Shown one piece after another: positions 11,191 to 21,549 of a stretch of 64,000 nt of DNA; the stretch's first letter is position 1, and the number at the start of each line of letters is the position of its first letter. The stretch is from Astragalus membranaceus (taxonomy: Eukaryota > Streptophyta > Magnoliopsida > Fabales > Fabaceae): contig CM076847.1 of NCBI GenBank assembly GCA_039519185.1, positions 81,753,100 to 81,817,099 on the forward strand. The letters run 5' to 3'. The position numbers and the translations under genes are program-made. The notes under the pieces were generated by a model. That model saw only the letters and a program-made list of their open reading frames with translations, was not told where the DNA came from and ran no database searches.

Positions 11191-11887
11191 TGTTGTCGAA
11201 ATTGCAGATATGGCTGTAGTCGAATTATGCTGACTGCAGTCGAATTTCTATAGTCGAATTGCAGTAGTCAAATTCGACTGATGCTGTTGAGAGGCAAGGA
11301 CTGCTACGAACCAAAAGTGCAGAAACAGAAGCTGTCGAAGTCGAACTAGCTGCTGTCGAGTTGCACTGATGCTGTCGAAAATAAACCTGCAAACACAGAA
11401 ATGTTAGATAAACAACCGGAGGCGTCTTGCGACTGCCCTGAAGAATTTATCCGCCTCTACAACGCAAATTCCCCGAGGTACAACCGGGTCTTCTCAATCA
11501 ACAGTTACAAAATAAAAGCAATGAATTTTCCGTTACAAATTTATTTCGTAATCCAGTTCGACCAACTTTCAGTTTTCGACCTGAACTTTCCGACCAAATT
11601 ATTTCGACCCATAATTGGGCGTATACGGATAGGGTGATAAAAGTAATATTTTATTACATAAAATTAGCGCAAAGCAAGTCGAGCGCGCAGGGGGGGGGGA
11701 ATCGAAAGATTCGCACTGAACCAAGCCATGTTGGTCTCTGCTTGTGCGCGCGAGGGAGTCCCTTCTAGTTGCTTGTTTACTAGCTCTCGTTAAGCTTTAG
11801 CATATAAAGACTTTGGTGAATTCAAAGCCAACCAATGTGGGACTTCTCACTTTTGAAATATCTTTTTATTTTCAATAAAATACAACA
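11191..11887 (-). repeat. copia-1 5' LTR (right copy)
   Basis: Begins TGTTGTCGAAATT and ends ATACAACA, like the left copy. A 290-bp segment is missing after 'gtcttctcaatc', with 'aatca' microhomology at the junction. It keeps about 65 bp that the left copy lost, including a run of nine or ten G near 11690. Confidence 0.85.
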
Positions 11888-11892
11888 TTTCC

Positions 11893-12344
11893 TACTCGTG
11901 TGGCCTTACAACAACGGGGCATCATCACTTTCAATCTCGGGCATCACGCATTGTTTCAGGTACAACGAGGACACCAAACATCTGTTTTTCACTTGCAGCA
12001 TTTTGGTCCAGATATGGTAGTAGATAGAAACTTGGCCCGGGCTCTCTCATGGCGAATTCTTCGGTCAGTGGGAACAGATACTGCAACATGGAGTCAGTTC
12101 AGGCCGTAAAAGACACAAGAGGCCGTGTTACTTAGCGTGGACAGCAACTGTCTGGGTGATTTGGGTGCATCGGAACAAAATCATATTCAGTGGGGGCACG
12201 GTTAATGTATCAAATATGGTTTATCAAATTAAGCTTTTGTCTTGGGGTTGGTTTGCCAATAGGGTGGGTAGTAAACTATCACTCATTTTTGGGAGTTGGT
12301 GTAATGATCTTTCTACTTGCTTAACTTTGGTAGATATTGAATTG
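11893..12344 (+). pseudogene. LINE ORF2 C-terminal fragment (right part)
   Basis: Reads PTRVALQQRGIITF and NEDTKHLFFTCSILVQIWW (zf-RVT region), then WTATVWVIWVHRNKIIFSGG and KLLSWGWFANRV, ending in a stop at 12343-12345. This is the normal C-terminal module of plant L1 ORF2. It is followed by an AT-rich 3' end and poly(A) at 12394-12402. Frameshifts mark it as dead. Confidence 0.8.
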
Positions 12345-12401
12345 TAAGAAGGGTTGAGGTACCCCTTGTGCCCATTAATAAAATTTGACTTATCAAAAAA
12401 A

Positions 12402-12412
12402 ATTATTATAAG
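12402..12412. repeat. Target-site duplication of the LINE, right copy
   Basis: ATTATTATAAG, identical to 2523-2533, follows the poly(A) directly. Confidence 0.8.
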
Positions 12413-12492
12413 TATTTATTGGCAATTTACACGAGTCATCAGGCCATGAGATCAACTTATCATACACCTCGTAATACTATAACTTTAAGTAC

Positions 12493-12597
12493 TACATTCG
12501 TCCTGAAATACAATTAAGCACCAAAAATACATGTATTTGAACTAAAATCAGCCCAGATACATGTACTTTTGGTGCTTATATTTTAGAACGGATAGAG
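12493..12597. mobile_element. Small inverted-repeat element (Stowaway-like MITE)
   Basis: Left arm 'cattcgtcctgaaata' and 'aagcaccaaaaatacatgta' pair with the right arm 'tacatgtacttttggtgctt' and 'ttttagaacggatagag'. The CTCCGTCC-like ends and length near 105 bp fit a Stowaway/Mariner MITE. The arms are diverged and no clear TA duplication was confirmed. Confidence 0.5.
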
Positions 12598-12770
12598 CAT
12601 ATTGCTCGGGAGTATGTGATAACTTGTTCTCACACTCGTGATTTCACTGCGCTCTCCATTAGATATCATAAGAGTTTGATTAGTTTGCAGATGTAGAAAT
12701 TTAGTTTGTTTTTGCTTTTGCTCCATGTCGTGCATAGATGAAATGAAAAGGAACTATTTATAGTTTTATT

Positions 12771-12990
12771 CTTTTTTTTTAGTTTTGACTATTGTTGGCT
12801 ACCCACAGAGTGTCTCAATGCTTTCAACAGAATTTGTCAACAATAGTCAATGCTGGGGTTAGTATGTTTTGACTATTGTTGACTACTCAATGTTGTCGCG
12901 CTTAAACATAAATCTCATACTAGCCCCGAATTTGTCATTGTGGGAATCAAATCTAGAAGCACTAGGTTGACGACTAGTTAAACCAAGTTT
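12771..12990 (-). mobile_element. SINE-like element (same family as 27350 and 57311)
   Basis: Read on the minus strand, it ends with poly(A) (T run at 12772-12780) preceded by GTGGGTAGCCAACAATAGTC. A B-box-like GATTTGATTCCC lies near 12945 and an A-box-like TGGTTTAACTAG near 12975. The segment GGCTACCCACAGAGTGTCTC recurs at 27371 and 57331. A tRNA-derived SINE is the best explanation; it is diverged. Confidence 0.45.
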
Positions 12991-13250
12991 TATTCTTATT
13001 CCTTAGCAAATCGATATTGGAGAGAAACATAAGAGACATGTTTTTTTGTTGGTACGTACACTTTGTAGCGTTTGTTGAACTCGAATTGATCATTTGGCAA
13101 TTCATAACACTATTAGAGGGTCTTGTTGTGCAATGTCGTACGTGTTAACAGGTTAAGAAATTAATCCCACTTTTCATATGGGACTATCCATTTTCAAGAC
13201 ACTTGTTAGACTCTAAATTTTCAAAGGCAGCATAAATTATCATCCTTGTT
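12991..13250. other. Intergenic, no gene seen
   Basis: AT-rich sequence without recognisable coding or repeat signal, ending at the target duplication of copia-2. Confidence 0.5.
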
Positions 13251-13255
13251 GTAAC

Positions 13256-13733
13256 TGTTAATAGCTGTGGCATATATGGAAATTACCTAAGTATCCTTGA
13301 GAGTTATTGGTATTCAGTTGGAAGCAAACTGAATCTGTTAGTAAGTCTGTTCTGTTAGTTAGGATTCTGGTTTTTGCTGTTAAGTCAGTTAGGACCTATC
13401 AAACTGTAACACTTACTGAGATGAATATATAAGGTCTCTCTTGTGATAGTATTAGGTAATGTAGTTCCATTATTTTCTCTAAAATTGGGGAGTGCTCTGA
13501 TAATCACTTTCTAGGGTTCTAGTGTGAGGTGGAGTGACTAATTTGGGGAAAATCAAAGGAGGGTTCTACATCTTGTAATCTCTCTCTGTAAATCTCTTCT
13601 CTCTCAATGAAATTGGACTGTGCATCGCAAGTCCCCCAGATGTAAGCCAAATTGGCTGAACTGGGTAAACAACTGATTGTGTGCTTTTCTATTCTCTCAT
13701 CATCATTTCAGTCCAGTGTATATTGTCATAAAA
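13256..13733 (+). repeat. copia-2 5' LTR
   Basis: Starts TGTTAATAGCTGTGG and ends near 13733, at the same point as the 3' copy (CATAACA there, CATAAAA here). A TATA-like 'aatatataagg' lies near 13424, where transcription should begin. Confidence 0.9.
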
Positions 13734-13735
13734 AT

Positions 13736-13751
13736 TGGTATCAAGAGCCAT
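13736..13751 (+). promoter_or_regulatory. Primer-binding site of copia-2 (initiator Met tRNA)
   Basis: TGGTATCAAGAGCC is complementary to the 3' end of initiator-methionine tRNA, with one extra A relative to the common TGGTATCAGAGC. Confidence 0.8.
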
Positions 13752-13764
13752 TCTGGAGTAAGAA

Positions 13765-14724
13765 ATGGCGATTCCGAAATCCGACATTGAAAAATTCGAT
13801 GGAAAGAATGATTTCGGGTTGTGGAGAATGAAGATGTGCGCGTTGCTGCCTCCACAAGGGGTTGAAGAGGCGCTCGACGGTGAAAGTAAACTACCAGATA
13901 CTTTAACGGATAAGGAGAAGAAATACGTCTTGAGGAAGGCTCATAGCACGATAGTCCTATCTCTTGGTGACAAAGTTCTGCGTGAAGTTACCAAGGAGAC
14001 ATCCGCTGCAGCCCTATGGTTGAAATTGGAAAGCCTCTACATGACCAAGACTCTTGCGAATCGTTTATATCTCAAACAAAGATTCTACACATTCAAGATG
14101 GGTTCAGGTACGTCAATTCAAGACCACATGGATGAGTTTAATAGGATAATTCTTGACCTAGAAAACATAGATATAAAGGTTGGGGATGAAGACCAAGCAT
14201 TACTGTTAATTAGGTCCCTAAATAGCAGTTATGATAATCTTGCTGATACCCTAATCTATGGAAGAGAATCCTTATCTCTTGAAGATGTTCAAAATGCCCT
14301 AATGTCAAAGGAGTTATCAAGAAAAAGTGAAAACAAGGAACCTGACTCAGGGGAGACATTGTATGTGAGAGGAAGAAGTGAGAAACGTGAACAAAAGGGT
14401 AAGAACAACGCAAGATCAAAGTCTAAGGGCAAATTTAAATGTTACTTCTGTCACAAAGAAGGACACTACAAAAAGAATTGTCCTGAAAGAAAGAAATCCA
14501 AGAACCAAAATGGTGAGGGACATGGAGATGCTTCTATTGCATTAGATGGCTATGAGAGTGCTGAGGTTCTTATGGTCACAGATGGTCATGATGATTCAGA
14601 GTGGATAATGGACTCTGGATGCTCATACCATATGTGCCCAAATGGAGAATGGTTCTTTGACTATAAGCCATTTAATGGTGGGAAGGTCAGAATGGGGAAC
14701 AATGCACCTTGTAAGGTTGTCGGG
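13765..14724 (+). pseudogene. copia-2 gag and protease start
   Basis: From ATG 13765 the frame reads MAIPKSDIEKFDGKNDFGLW, with an RLYLKQRFYTFKMGSGTSI gag segment, the zinc knuckle CYFCHKEGHYKKNC and the protease motif WIMDSGCSYHMC. An extra G in the G run at 14720-14724 shifts the frame: KVVGDWIY-stop replaces the expected KVVGIGSIRLKL. Confidence 0.9.
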
Positions 14725-17045
14725 GATTGGATCTATTAGATTGAAACTCACTGATAGAACTATAAGGGTCCTAACTAATGTTAGGCATGTTCCTGACTTG
14801 AAGAGGAGTCTCATTTCTCTTGGAACTTTGGAATCACAAGGTTATAGCTTCAAAGGAGAGGATGGTATAATGAAGGTTTCAAAAGGTTCAAGAGTCATTC
14901 TAAAGGGAACAAGAATGAAGAATAACTTGTATCTTCTCAAGGGGAAGACTATCACTGGTGAAAACTGTGTTGCAGGTTCTTATGACAGCAAAGATAGACT
15001 GTGGCACCAGAGACTTGCTCACATAAGTGACAGGGGCCTAAAAGAACTTGAGAAATTGAATCTGCTATGTGGTGATAAGCTGAAAGGGCTGGAGTTCTGT
15101 GAACACTGTATCTTTGGTAAGTAAACAAGGGTGAAGTTTTCAACAGGCAAGCACAAAACTAAGGACAAGCTGGATTACATACATTCAGACCTCTGGGGAC
15201 CTTCAAAGACTCCTACTCATGGAGGAAACAGGTACTTTATGTCTTTCATAGATGATTATAGTAGAAAGGTTTGGGTATATTTGTTAAAAACTAAAGATGA
15301 AGCATTTAGGACCTTTGTAAATTGGAAGACTAAAGTAGAAAATCAATGTGATAGGAAAATTAAAACCCTAAGAATTGACAATGGCCTAGAATTTGGTGGT
15401 GACATGTTTAATAAATTTTGTCAAGAACATGGTATACATAGACACAAAACAGTTAGGCATACTCCCCAACAAAATGGGCTAGCTGAAAGAATGAATAGAA
15501 CATTGTTAGAAAAGGTTAGATGCATGCTATCACACTCAAAATTGTCAAAACAGTTTTGGGGGGAGGCTGTGCACACAGCAGCCTACCTAATAAACAGGTC
15601 ACCATCCACTGCTATAGAGCTTAAAACTCCACGAGAAAGGTGGAGTGGAAGCCCTGCTGACTATAGCAATCTAAGAATATTTGGTTGTCCGGCATATTAT
15701 CATGTAAATGATGGGAAACTTGAACCTAGGGCCAAGAAAGGAATATTTGTTGGGTATCTTGAAGGTGTTAAAGGTTTTAAAGTTTGGTCTATTGAACACA
15801 AGAAGTGTATTATCAGCAGAGATGTTAAATTTCACGAAAATAAAATGTTTGAAACAACAATCTGTGCTGATAATGAAGGTGATCAAGTTGAGACCCCGGC
15901 CTCACAAATTGAGGTGGAGTTACAACCTGATGAGCCTAATTTTAGGACTAATGTTTCCACTGAGCAAGTTGACAGGAATGAAGATCAACCAGATCAGGTC
16001 TCTAGCAGTGACAGTGACACTGAGACAACAGACAATAGCCAAGACTACATGCTGTGTAGAGACAGGACAAGAAGGACTGTAAAACCTCCTCAAAGGTTTG
16101 GCTACTCAGATATGATAGCCTATGCTCTCAATATTGCAACTGAACACTTAAATGAGGAACCTACCTCATTCAAGGAGGCCATGAGAGATAGAGATCACCA
16201 GAAATGGAAAACTGCCATGGAGGAGGAAATGGAGTCCCTGCATAAAAATAATACCTCGAAACTGGTGCAAAAACCAAATGGGGAAAAACTTGTGGGGAGC
16301 AAGTGGATATTCAAAAGAAAAGAGGGCATCACTAATCATGATCCACCTAGATACAAGGCAAGACTTGTAGCAAAAGGATTCACACAAAGGGAGGGCATTG
16401 ACTACAATGAAATCTTTTCACCGGTTGTAAAACATTGTTCCATAAGAGTAATTCTCTCTATAGTTACTCAGTTTGACCTACATTTGGAACAAATGGATGT
16501 CAAAACAGCTTTTTTGCATGGAGAGCTTGAGGAGAGAATTCTTATGAAACAACCAGAGGACTTTGAAGAGAAGGGAAAAGAGGATTGGGTCTGTCTACTG
16601 AACAAATCTCTGTATGGGTTAAAGCAGTCACCACGTCAGTGGTATAAACGTTTTGATAGCTTTATTCTAAGCATACATTACAAGAGAAGCAATTATGATA
16701 GCTGTGTGTACTACAAGGACCTTGGGAAAAATGAATTCATATATCTTCTACTCTATGTAGTTGATATGTTAATCGCTTGTAGAAGCATGACTGAGATTCA
16801 AAAATTGAAGGGGCTACTTCAAACAGAGTTTGATATGAAGGATTTAGGGCCTGCTAGAAAGATACTGAGAATGGAGATCACTAGGCATCCAGCAGATGGG
16901 AAACTGATCATAAATCAGAAGGGGTATCTTGAAAAAGTAATTCACAGGTTCAACATGGTAAATGCTAAGACTGTGAATGTTCCTATAGCATCCTACTTCA
17001 AGTTATCAAGTGAAGACAGCCCTAAGACTATAAGAGCAGAAAGAA
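14725..17045 (+). pseudogene. copia-2 integrase and reverse transcriptase
   Basis: The frame resumes with GSIRLKLTDRTIRVLTNV, then the integrase zinc finger LWHQRLAHIS...CEHCIFGK. A TAA stop at 15122-15124 stands where Gln is expected. Beyond it are the integrase core (YIHSDLWGP, LRIDNGLEFGG, PQQNGLAERMNRTLLEK) and RT (MDVKTAFLHGELEERILM, KSLYGLKQSPRQW). The catalytic motif reads LYVVDMLIAC, so the first Asp of YVDD is Val (16754-16765). A one-base insertion at about 17045 ends the frame. Confidence 0.92.
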
Positions 17046-17727
17046 ATGAGCAGTGTTCCTTATGCTAGTGGAGTTGGGAGTCTCATGTATGCTATGGTTT
17101 GTACACGCCCAGATCTTGCTCACTGTGTAAGCTTAGTGAGCAGATACATGAGCAATCCAGGCTCACAGCATTGGCTTGCTGTAAAACATATTATCAGATA
17201 TTTAAAAAGGCACTGTCAACACAGGCCTTGTCTATAGCAATTGCACCAAAAATACAGAAGTTGTACAAGGTTTTGTTGATTCTGATTTTGCTGGTGATAG
17301 GGATAAAAGAAGGTCTCTAACAGGTTATGTCTTCACTATATTTGGGAATACTATCACCTGGAAAGCATCATTGCAACACATAGTTGCTCTGTCCACTATA
17401 GAAGCAGAGTACATAGGAATTACAGAAGCTGTCAAAGAAGCTCTGTGGTTGAAAGGACTCACTCTAGAACTTGGGATTGAGCAAGAATATGTCAATGTGT
17501 ATTGTGACAATCAAAGTGCAATCCACCTTTGTAAGAATCACACATTCCATGATAGAACAAAACACATTGACATTAGACTGTATTGGATTAGAGATGTGAT
17601 ATCAAAAGGCTTGGTTCAGATAAAGAAGGTGCATACTTCGGATAATCCTTCAGATTTTATGACCAAGGTTGTCTCTATGGGAAAGTTCAAGCACTGTCTT
17701 GAACTTCTCAGAATTGGTACAGGTTAA
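17046..17727 (+). pseudogene. copia-2 RNase H and pol C-terminus
   Basis: Reads MSSVPYASGVGSLMYAMVC, then after an extra A near 17205 GTVNTGLVYSNCTKNTEV, GFVDSDFAGDRDKRRSLTGY, VALSTIEAEYIGITEAVKEA and HTSDNPSDFMTKVV, the complete copia RNase H. The frame ends at a stop at 17725-17727, 88 bp before the 3' LTR. Confidence 0.9.
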
Positions 17728-17803
17728 ATACTGTACTCTTGGGTGAGCTCTGTTCAGGTCTGTTTTTTATTGGGAAGTTTTTGATCAATATGCCAAGGTG
17801 GAG

Positions 17804-17815
17804 ATTGTTAATAGC
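17804..17815 (+). promoter_or_regulatory. Polypurine tract of copia-2
   Basis: AAGGTGGAGAT immediately precedes the 3' LTR; the form is typical of copia plus-strand primers. Confidence 0.8.
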
Positions 17816-18284
17816 TGTGGCATATATGGGAATTACCAAAAGTATCCTTGAGAGTTAATGGTATTCAGTTGGATGCAAACTGAATCTGTTAGTAAGTCTG
17901 TTCTATTAGTTAGGGCTCTGGTTTTTGCTGTTAAGTCAGTTAGGACCTATCAAACTGTAACACTTGCTGAGATCAATATATAAGGTCTCTCAAGTGATAG
18001 TATTAGGTAATGTAGTTCCATTATTTTCTCTAAAATTGGGGAGTGCTCAGATAATCACTTTATAGGGTTCTAGTGTGAGGTGGAGTGACCAATTTGGGGA
18101 AAATCAAAGGAGGGTTCTACATCTTGTAATCTCTTTGTAAATCTCTTCTCTCTCAATAAAATTAGACTGTGCATTGCAAGTCCCCAGATATAAGCCAAAT
18201 TGGCTGAACTAGGTAAACAACTGATTGTGTGCTTTTCTATTCTCTCATCATCATTTCAGTCCGGTAGTGTATATTGTCATAACA
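17816..18284 (+). repeat. copia-2 3' LTR
   Basis: Begins TGTTAATAGCTGTGG and ends GTCATAACA, followed by target duplication GTAAC. It differs from the 5' copy at scattered sites and small indels (for example a short deletion in 'tctctctctg'). Confidence 0.9.
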
Positions 18285-18289
18285 GTAAC

Positions 18290-18631
18290 ATTATGATATA
18301 TAGATGTAAACAATTCCTTTACCCACTTATTAAACCTTACATAATTGAGCACCTTATACGAACTACTTTAAAACTATTGAAATGACGGAAATCCACTTAT
18401 AAATGTAATCTCATTGGCTCATAGTGCATTGGAACCACTTGTTCTTAGCCTTAGCAGCACACAAAACGTGGAGGACATGACCCTGCTTACCTTAAAGCCT
18501 ACATACAAGAAATCATCGGTCAAAACACTTTCCACTATAAATTAGAATTACTTGGTTTTGCATCAAAAAAAAAAAGTACACTAATAATGTTCATTTCCTA
18601 ATTCAATATAACATATACCTGCTGCTCTGCA
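18290..18631. other. Spacer between copia-2 and the D27 3' end
   Basis: About 340 bp, AT-rich, presumably containing the D27 3' untranslated region on the minus strand. No clear polyadenylation signal was fixed. Confidence 0.5.
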
Positions 18632-21509
18632 CTAAATGAGGCAATTCGTTCCATGGTTTTTCTTTGCCTTACCTGCATGATATATTGAACAAATTACCTT
18701 TATATGTTAGTTAAATTTAAATCAAGTTTATTCCTTTCAATCTTACTAAGTTTGGTAACTTTTCAAGGCATAATGAATGTAACTAACTTACATAGTTTAT
18801 AGCAAGGTTGGTTGAGTGTGGGATCATCAGTTGATGATGGGGGGTCCTGACCAAATATCATCTCACAACTCATGTCATCAAAATCTGTAAATCAAAAGAA
18901 TGATGAGTAACAATCTAATTGCATGTGTAATATCCATAATATATATGACTATGCGAATACTTACTTACTTGGGACCATGTTGACTGGCATACCGAACGAG
19001 TCTTTTACAAATGACTGAGATGGCATTTTGCAGAGATTGATACACATCCCAACACAGTTTGACTCTTCTAAGAACCTGCACCTATGTTAGGTTGCTTATT
19101 GGCTGAATTGATTACAAGTTATGATGCAACTAACTTTGATTTTTTTAATATGAAGGAATAAATCAATCATAAAAAAAGTGTTACTTGCAATTCTCGTTAT
19201 TGGAATAATGGATATCATAGAAATGATTCTAGTATTAACTTGGATATGGTGATCATGATAGTCTTGATGTGGATAGAGAATGGCATGCAGAGCATAATAA
19301 TTTGAGGCTAGAGTGTGCCTTTAGGTCGGTGAAATGTGGACCTTATGCTAATGACTAACCCTTTGTTTGATATGAAATGAAAGTGATAAGAAAATAGCCA
19401 CTGAGGAGGTTGTGTTGATTTTTTCTACTTAGTATATCAATCAACTTTATCGGTGATTAATCTACATAGGAGAATCATGCAGTTATCTCCTCTTAATAGA
19501 GTTTTTGTCATACTAAGACTCCAAACCTATGGATGAAATTCAAACCCAATTACTATGCGGATCAACCCTTGTTGGTGATTGTTTAGATTGTTTGTTATAA
19601 GAGAAAGTAAACTAGAAAATAAGAGAAAAGAAAAAAGTTCATTTGCAAAATTACATAATTATCCTCAAATGAAAATAAAAGTGATAGAGAATGAAATATA
19701 GAATATGTTTCTATTAATATAAAATAAATAATCAATTATAATTTAAGATAAGCATACAAATATTAACTCATTTAAATATTTATTTATTTATCTTTATAAA
19801 GTAATGAAAAAAGTTTCAAATGAATTAAAAAGGTACGTATTTTAAAAGATATCAAAACTTTGGACAAAAAAAGATATCAAAACTAAGCGTACCTGCATTT
19901 TTTGATGTAGACTACATTTTTTTCCCTTCTCCCGTTGACTTCGGATTCCTTCACCTTTACATGATGAAACAAATGGGATTCCTTTAGTGTACTAGCCGGA
20001 TTTTTTAGATTTGAGTTAGACTCAACCCAAATTCTAAGAACCCATTAAAAGTTGTTGGGTAGTTATATTTTCTATCTACAAAGTATTGCATTTTATAACA
20101 CGAGTCTAGAATTGTAGTGTACAAGTTGGTTTCCGTAGCGTGTTTGTTTTTTCGCTAGTTTGACTAATTTGTTTGCGTTGCTTCTGCATTTGGGTCCATT
20201 GATTTTGGGCTATGTGTTTTCTATCTACACCTATCAATATTACTAGGTGTTCTAACTGTTTCATCACTTTTGGGATATACAGTAGGCAAAAGGCTTTTAT
20301 TAGGAAAAACTTATGTCCCACATGGAATATAATATGGGATGAAAAAAGTTTATATTGTAATAGACATCATTCAATGTTTTAGCTAATTTTTTTAGAGTTG
20401 AGTTAGACTCAACTCAAATTCTAAAAACCTTTTAAAAAGTTGTCGGGTAGTTATATTTTTCGACTATAAAGTATTACATTCAATAATCGTCGGTGGAAGG
20501 CAAGGTTATGGCATGAGTTACATCGTGGGGTACACAAATATTAGTACATTTTCTTAGTTCATATTGGAAAATGACATCATATCATATATCATATAGAACT
20601 ATATATTGTAACCAAAAAAAAATATAGAACTATATATAGTTTGGGTAGTTTACCTCGCAGGGTCCGACTAACCAAGCAAAGAACAAAGTTGTGAAGACTG
20701 CAAAATATTCCCTTGCCAATTTAGACGGTGGCATCACCATCCTTATCTGACATCAACATAGTAATTTCCGACAATTACTTAGTATTATATTATATTATAT
20801 TTATGCTCAACATGAAAAAATAAGAACGAAGAAAGGAAGAAAAAGGGAAGTTGATCAACAATGCGTGCGTTTAAACATCATAAACAAACAACAAATGAAA
20901 GAAAGCTATTCTTGGAAACAAGACAAGCAGTAAGTTAATGAAATTAAACAATAGTATACTGAGTTAAATAATAGCTTGGAAATACGTACGAACCTGAAAG
21001 TCCTTAAGCAAAAAATGGAAGCAAGAAATTAAACTCACGAATGAAAGTATTGGCTTTGGGAAGGCTGTGTCAAGTGCTTTTAGGACAACTTCTTTCTGTT
21101 GAATAGGACTAAATTTCTGTGAAGCCACCATAGCTGCCTCTACAAGACTCTCATACCCACTCTTACTGTTACTCATTCCTGCACATAATCATTCAAATTG
21201 ATAAAAAAAAAATACAAATCTACTTTACATGAATTTATATGACTATATATAGGGAGATAATTAATTAATAGAATAGAAGGGAATTAAAGAACCTGTTGCC
21301 GCTTGAACGCTTTTTGATAAATGGTTTATTGCTATTTTATCAAACCAGTTATCTTTGTATGTTACTGATCCTGCAATGTTATCTGCAGGCCTTGCAAGCA
21401 CTGCAACCACACAAGTACTGTGTTGTGCTTTACGTCTGAGCGTCCATTGAGTTAATAAAGTTGTTGTTGGTGTTAGACTCATGCTCTGTGCAATCATTTT
21501 TGCATCCAT
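18632..21509 (-). CDS. D27: DWARF27 beta-carotene isomerase (7 exons, 250 aa)
   Basis: D27 is an iron-containing plastid enzyme that isomerises all-trans- to 9-cis-beta-carotene, the first dedicated step to carlactone and strigolactones. Coding exons on the minus strand: 21293-21509, 21039-21178, 20654-20746, 19893-19954, 18969-19075, 18792-18884, 18632-18672. They total 753 nt, all junctions are GT-AG, and the frame is continuous to TAG. Diagnostic segments are YKDNWFDKIAINHLSKSVQA, VMPPSKLAREYFAVF, FFAWLVGPCE, CRFLEESNCVGMC and FDDMSCEMIFGQDPP, with the Cys-rich C-terminus ending KKNHGTNCLI. The Ser/Thr-rich N-terminus with few acids looks like a chloroplast transit peptide. The VMPPSK/GPCE signature points to D27 proper rather than D27-LIKE. 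In legumes D27 is induced by NSP1/NSP2 under phosphate starvation (known); I did not resolve such sites here. The copia-2 insertion ends 343 bp from its stop codon. The copy appears intact. Confidence 0.93.
20004..20480. repeat. Pair of ~90-bp direct repeats in the third D27 intron
   Basis: Segments 20004-20094 and 20388-20480 match over about 90 bp: 'tttttagatttgagttagac' against 'tttttagagttgagttagac', and 'gggtagttatatttt' with 'aaagtattgcatt' against 'aaagtattacatt'. They enclose about 290 bp. The layout resembles a tiny TRIM-like LTR element or a local duplication; no primer-binding site was recognised. Confidence 0.55.
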
Positions 21510-21536
21510 TTCTGAGTATTGAGTTAATCTAAATCC

Positions 21537-21548
21537 TTATATATATAA
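21537..21548 (-). promoter_or_regulatory. Possible D27 TATA element
   Basis: TTATATATATAAGG on the minus strand lies about 28-40 bp before the ATG at 21509. That would imply a very short leader, so it may instead be a simple AT repeat. Confidence 0.25.
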
Positions 21549-21549
21549 G

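Larger units (their letters stand above)
3038..11887 (-). mobile_element. Ty1/copia retrotransposon 'copia-1', degenerate, minus strand
   Basis: Related LTRs at 3038-3918 and 11191-11887 bracket minus-strand gag, protease, integrase, RT and RNase H readings in copia order. The element is broken by several stops and frameshifts and by a 2.7-kb LTR-like insertion at 4980-7685. A purine tract reading GTGGGGGAT on the minus strand abuts the 3' LTR at 3919. No canonical initiator-Met primer site is seen next to the 5' LTR, and gag has no upstream ATG, so the 5' leader may be deleted. The LTRs differ by large indels, so the element is old. Confidence 0.9.
2534..12401 (+). mobile_element. 5'-truncated LINE (L1-type) interrupted by a copia element
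   Basis: The real LINE sequence is 2534-3037 plus 11888-12401. The left part reads GGLGIRNMEIFNISLLGKWK, the conserved block before the zf-RVT region of plant LINE ORF2; the right part reads the C-terminal segment and ends in a run of A. Perfect 11-bp target duplications (2523-2533, 12402-12412) flank it. Lack of the endonuclease and reverse transcriptase shows 5' truncation, as is usual for target-primed insertion. A minus-strand copia (3038-11887) sits inside. Confidence 0.85.
13251..18289 (+). mobile_element. Full-length Ty1/copia retrotransposon 'copia-2' with 5-bp target duplications
   Basis: Identical 5-bp duplications (GTAAC at 13251-13255 and 18285-18289) flank LTRs at 13256-13733 and 17816-18284. 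A primer-binding site (TTGGTATCAAGAGCC) and polypurine tract (AAGGTGGAGAT) are in place. Gag, protease, integrase, RT and RNase H follow in copia order. Three single-base insertions and one stop break the frame, and RT has lost a catalytic Asp, so it is non-functional. LTR differences are scattered and moderate, so it is younger than copia-1 but not recent. Confidence 0.95.
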
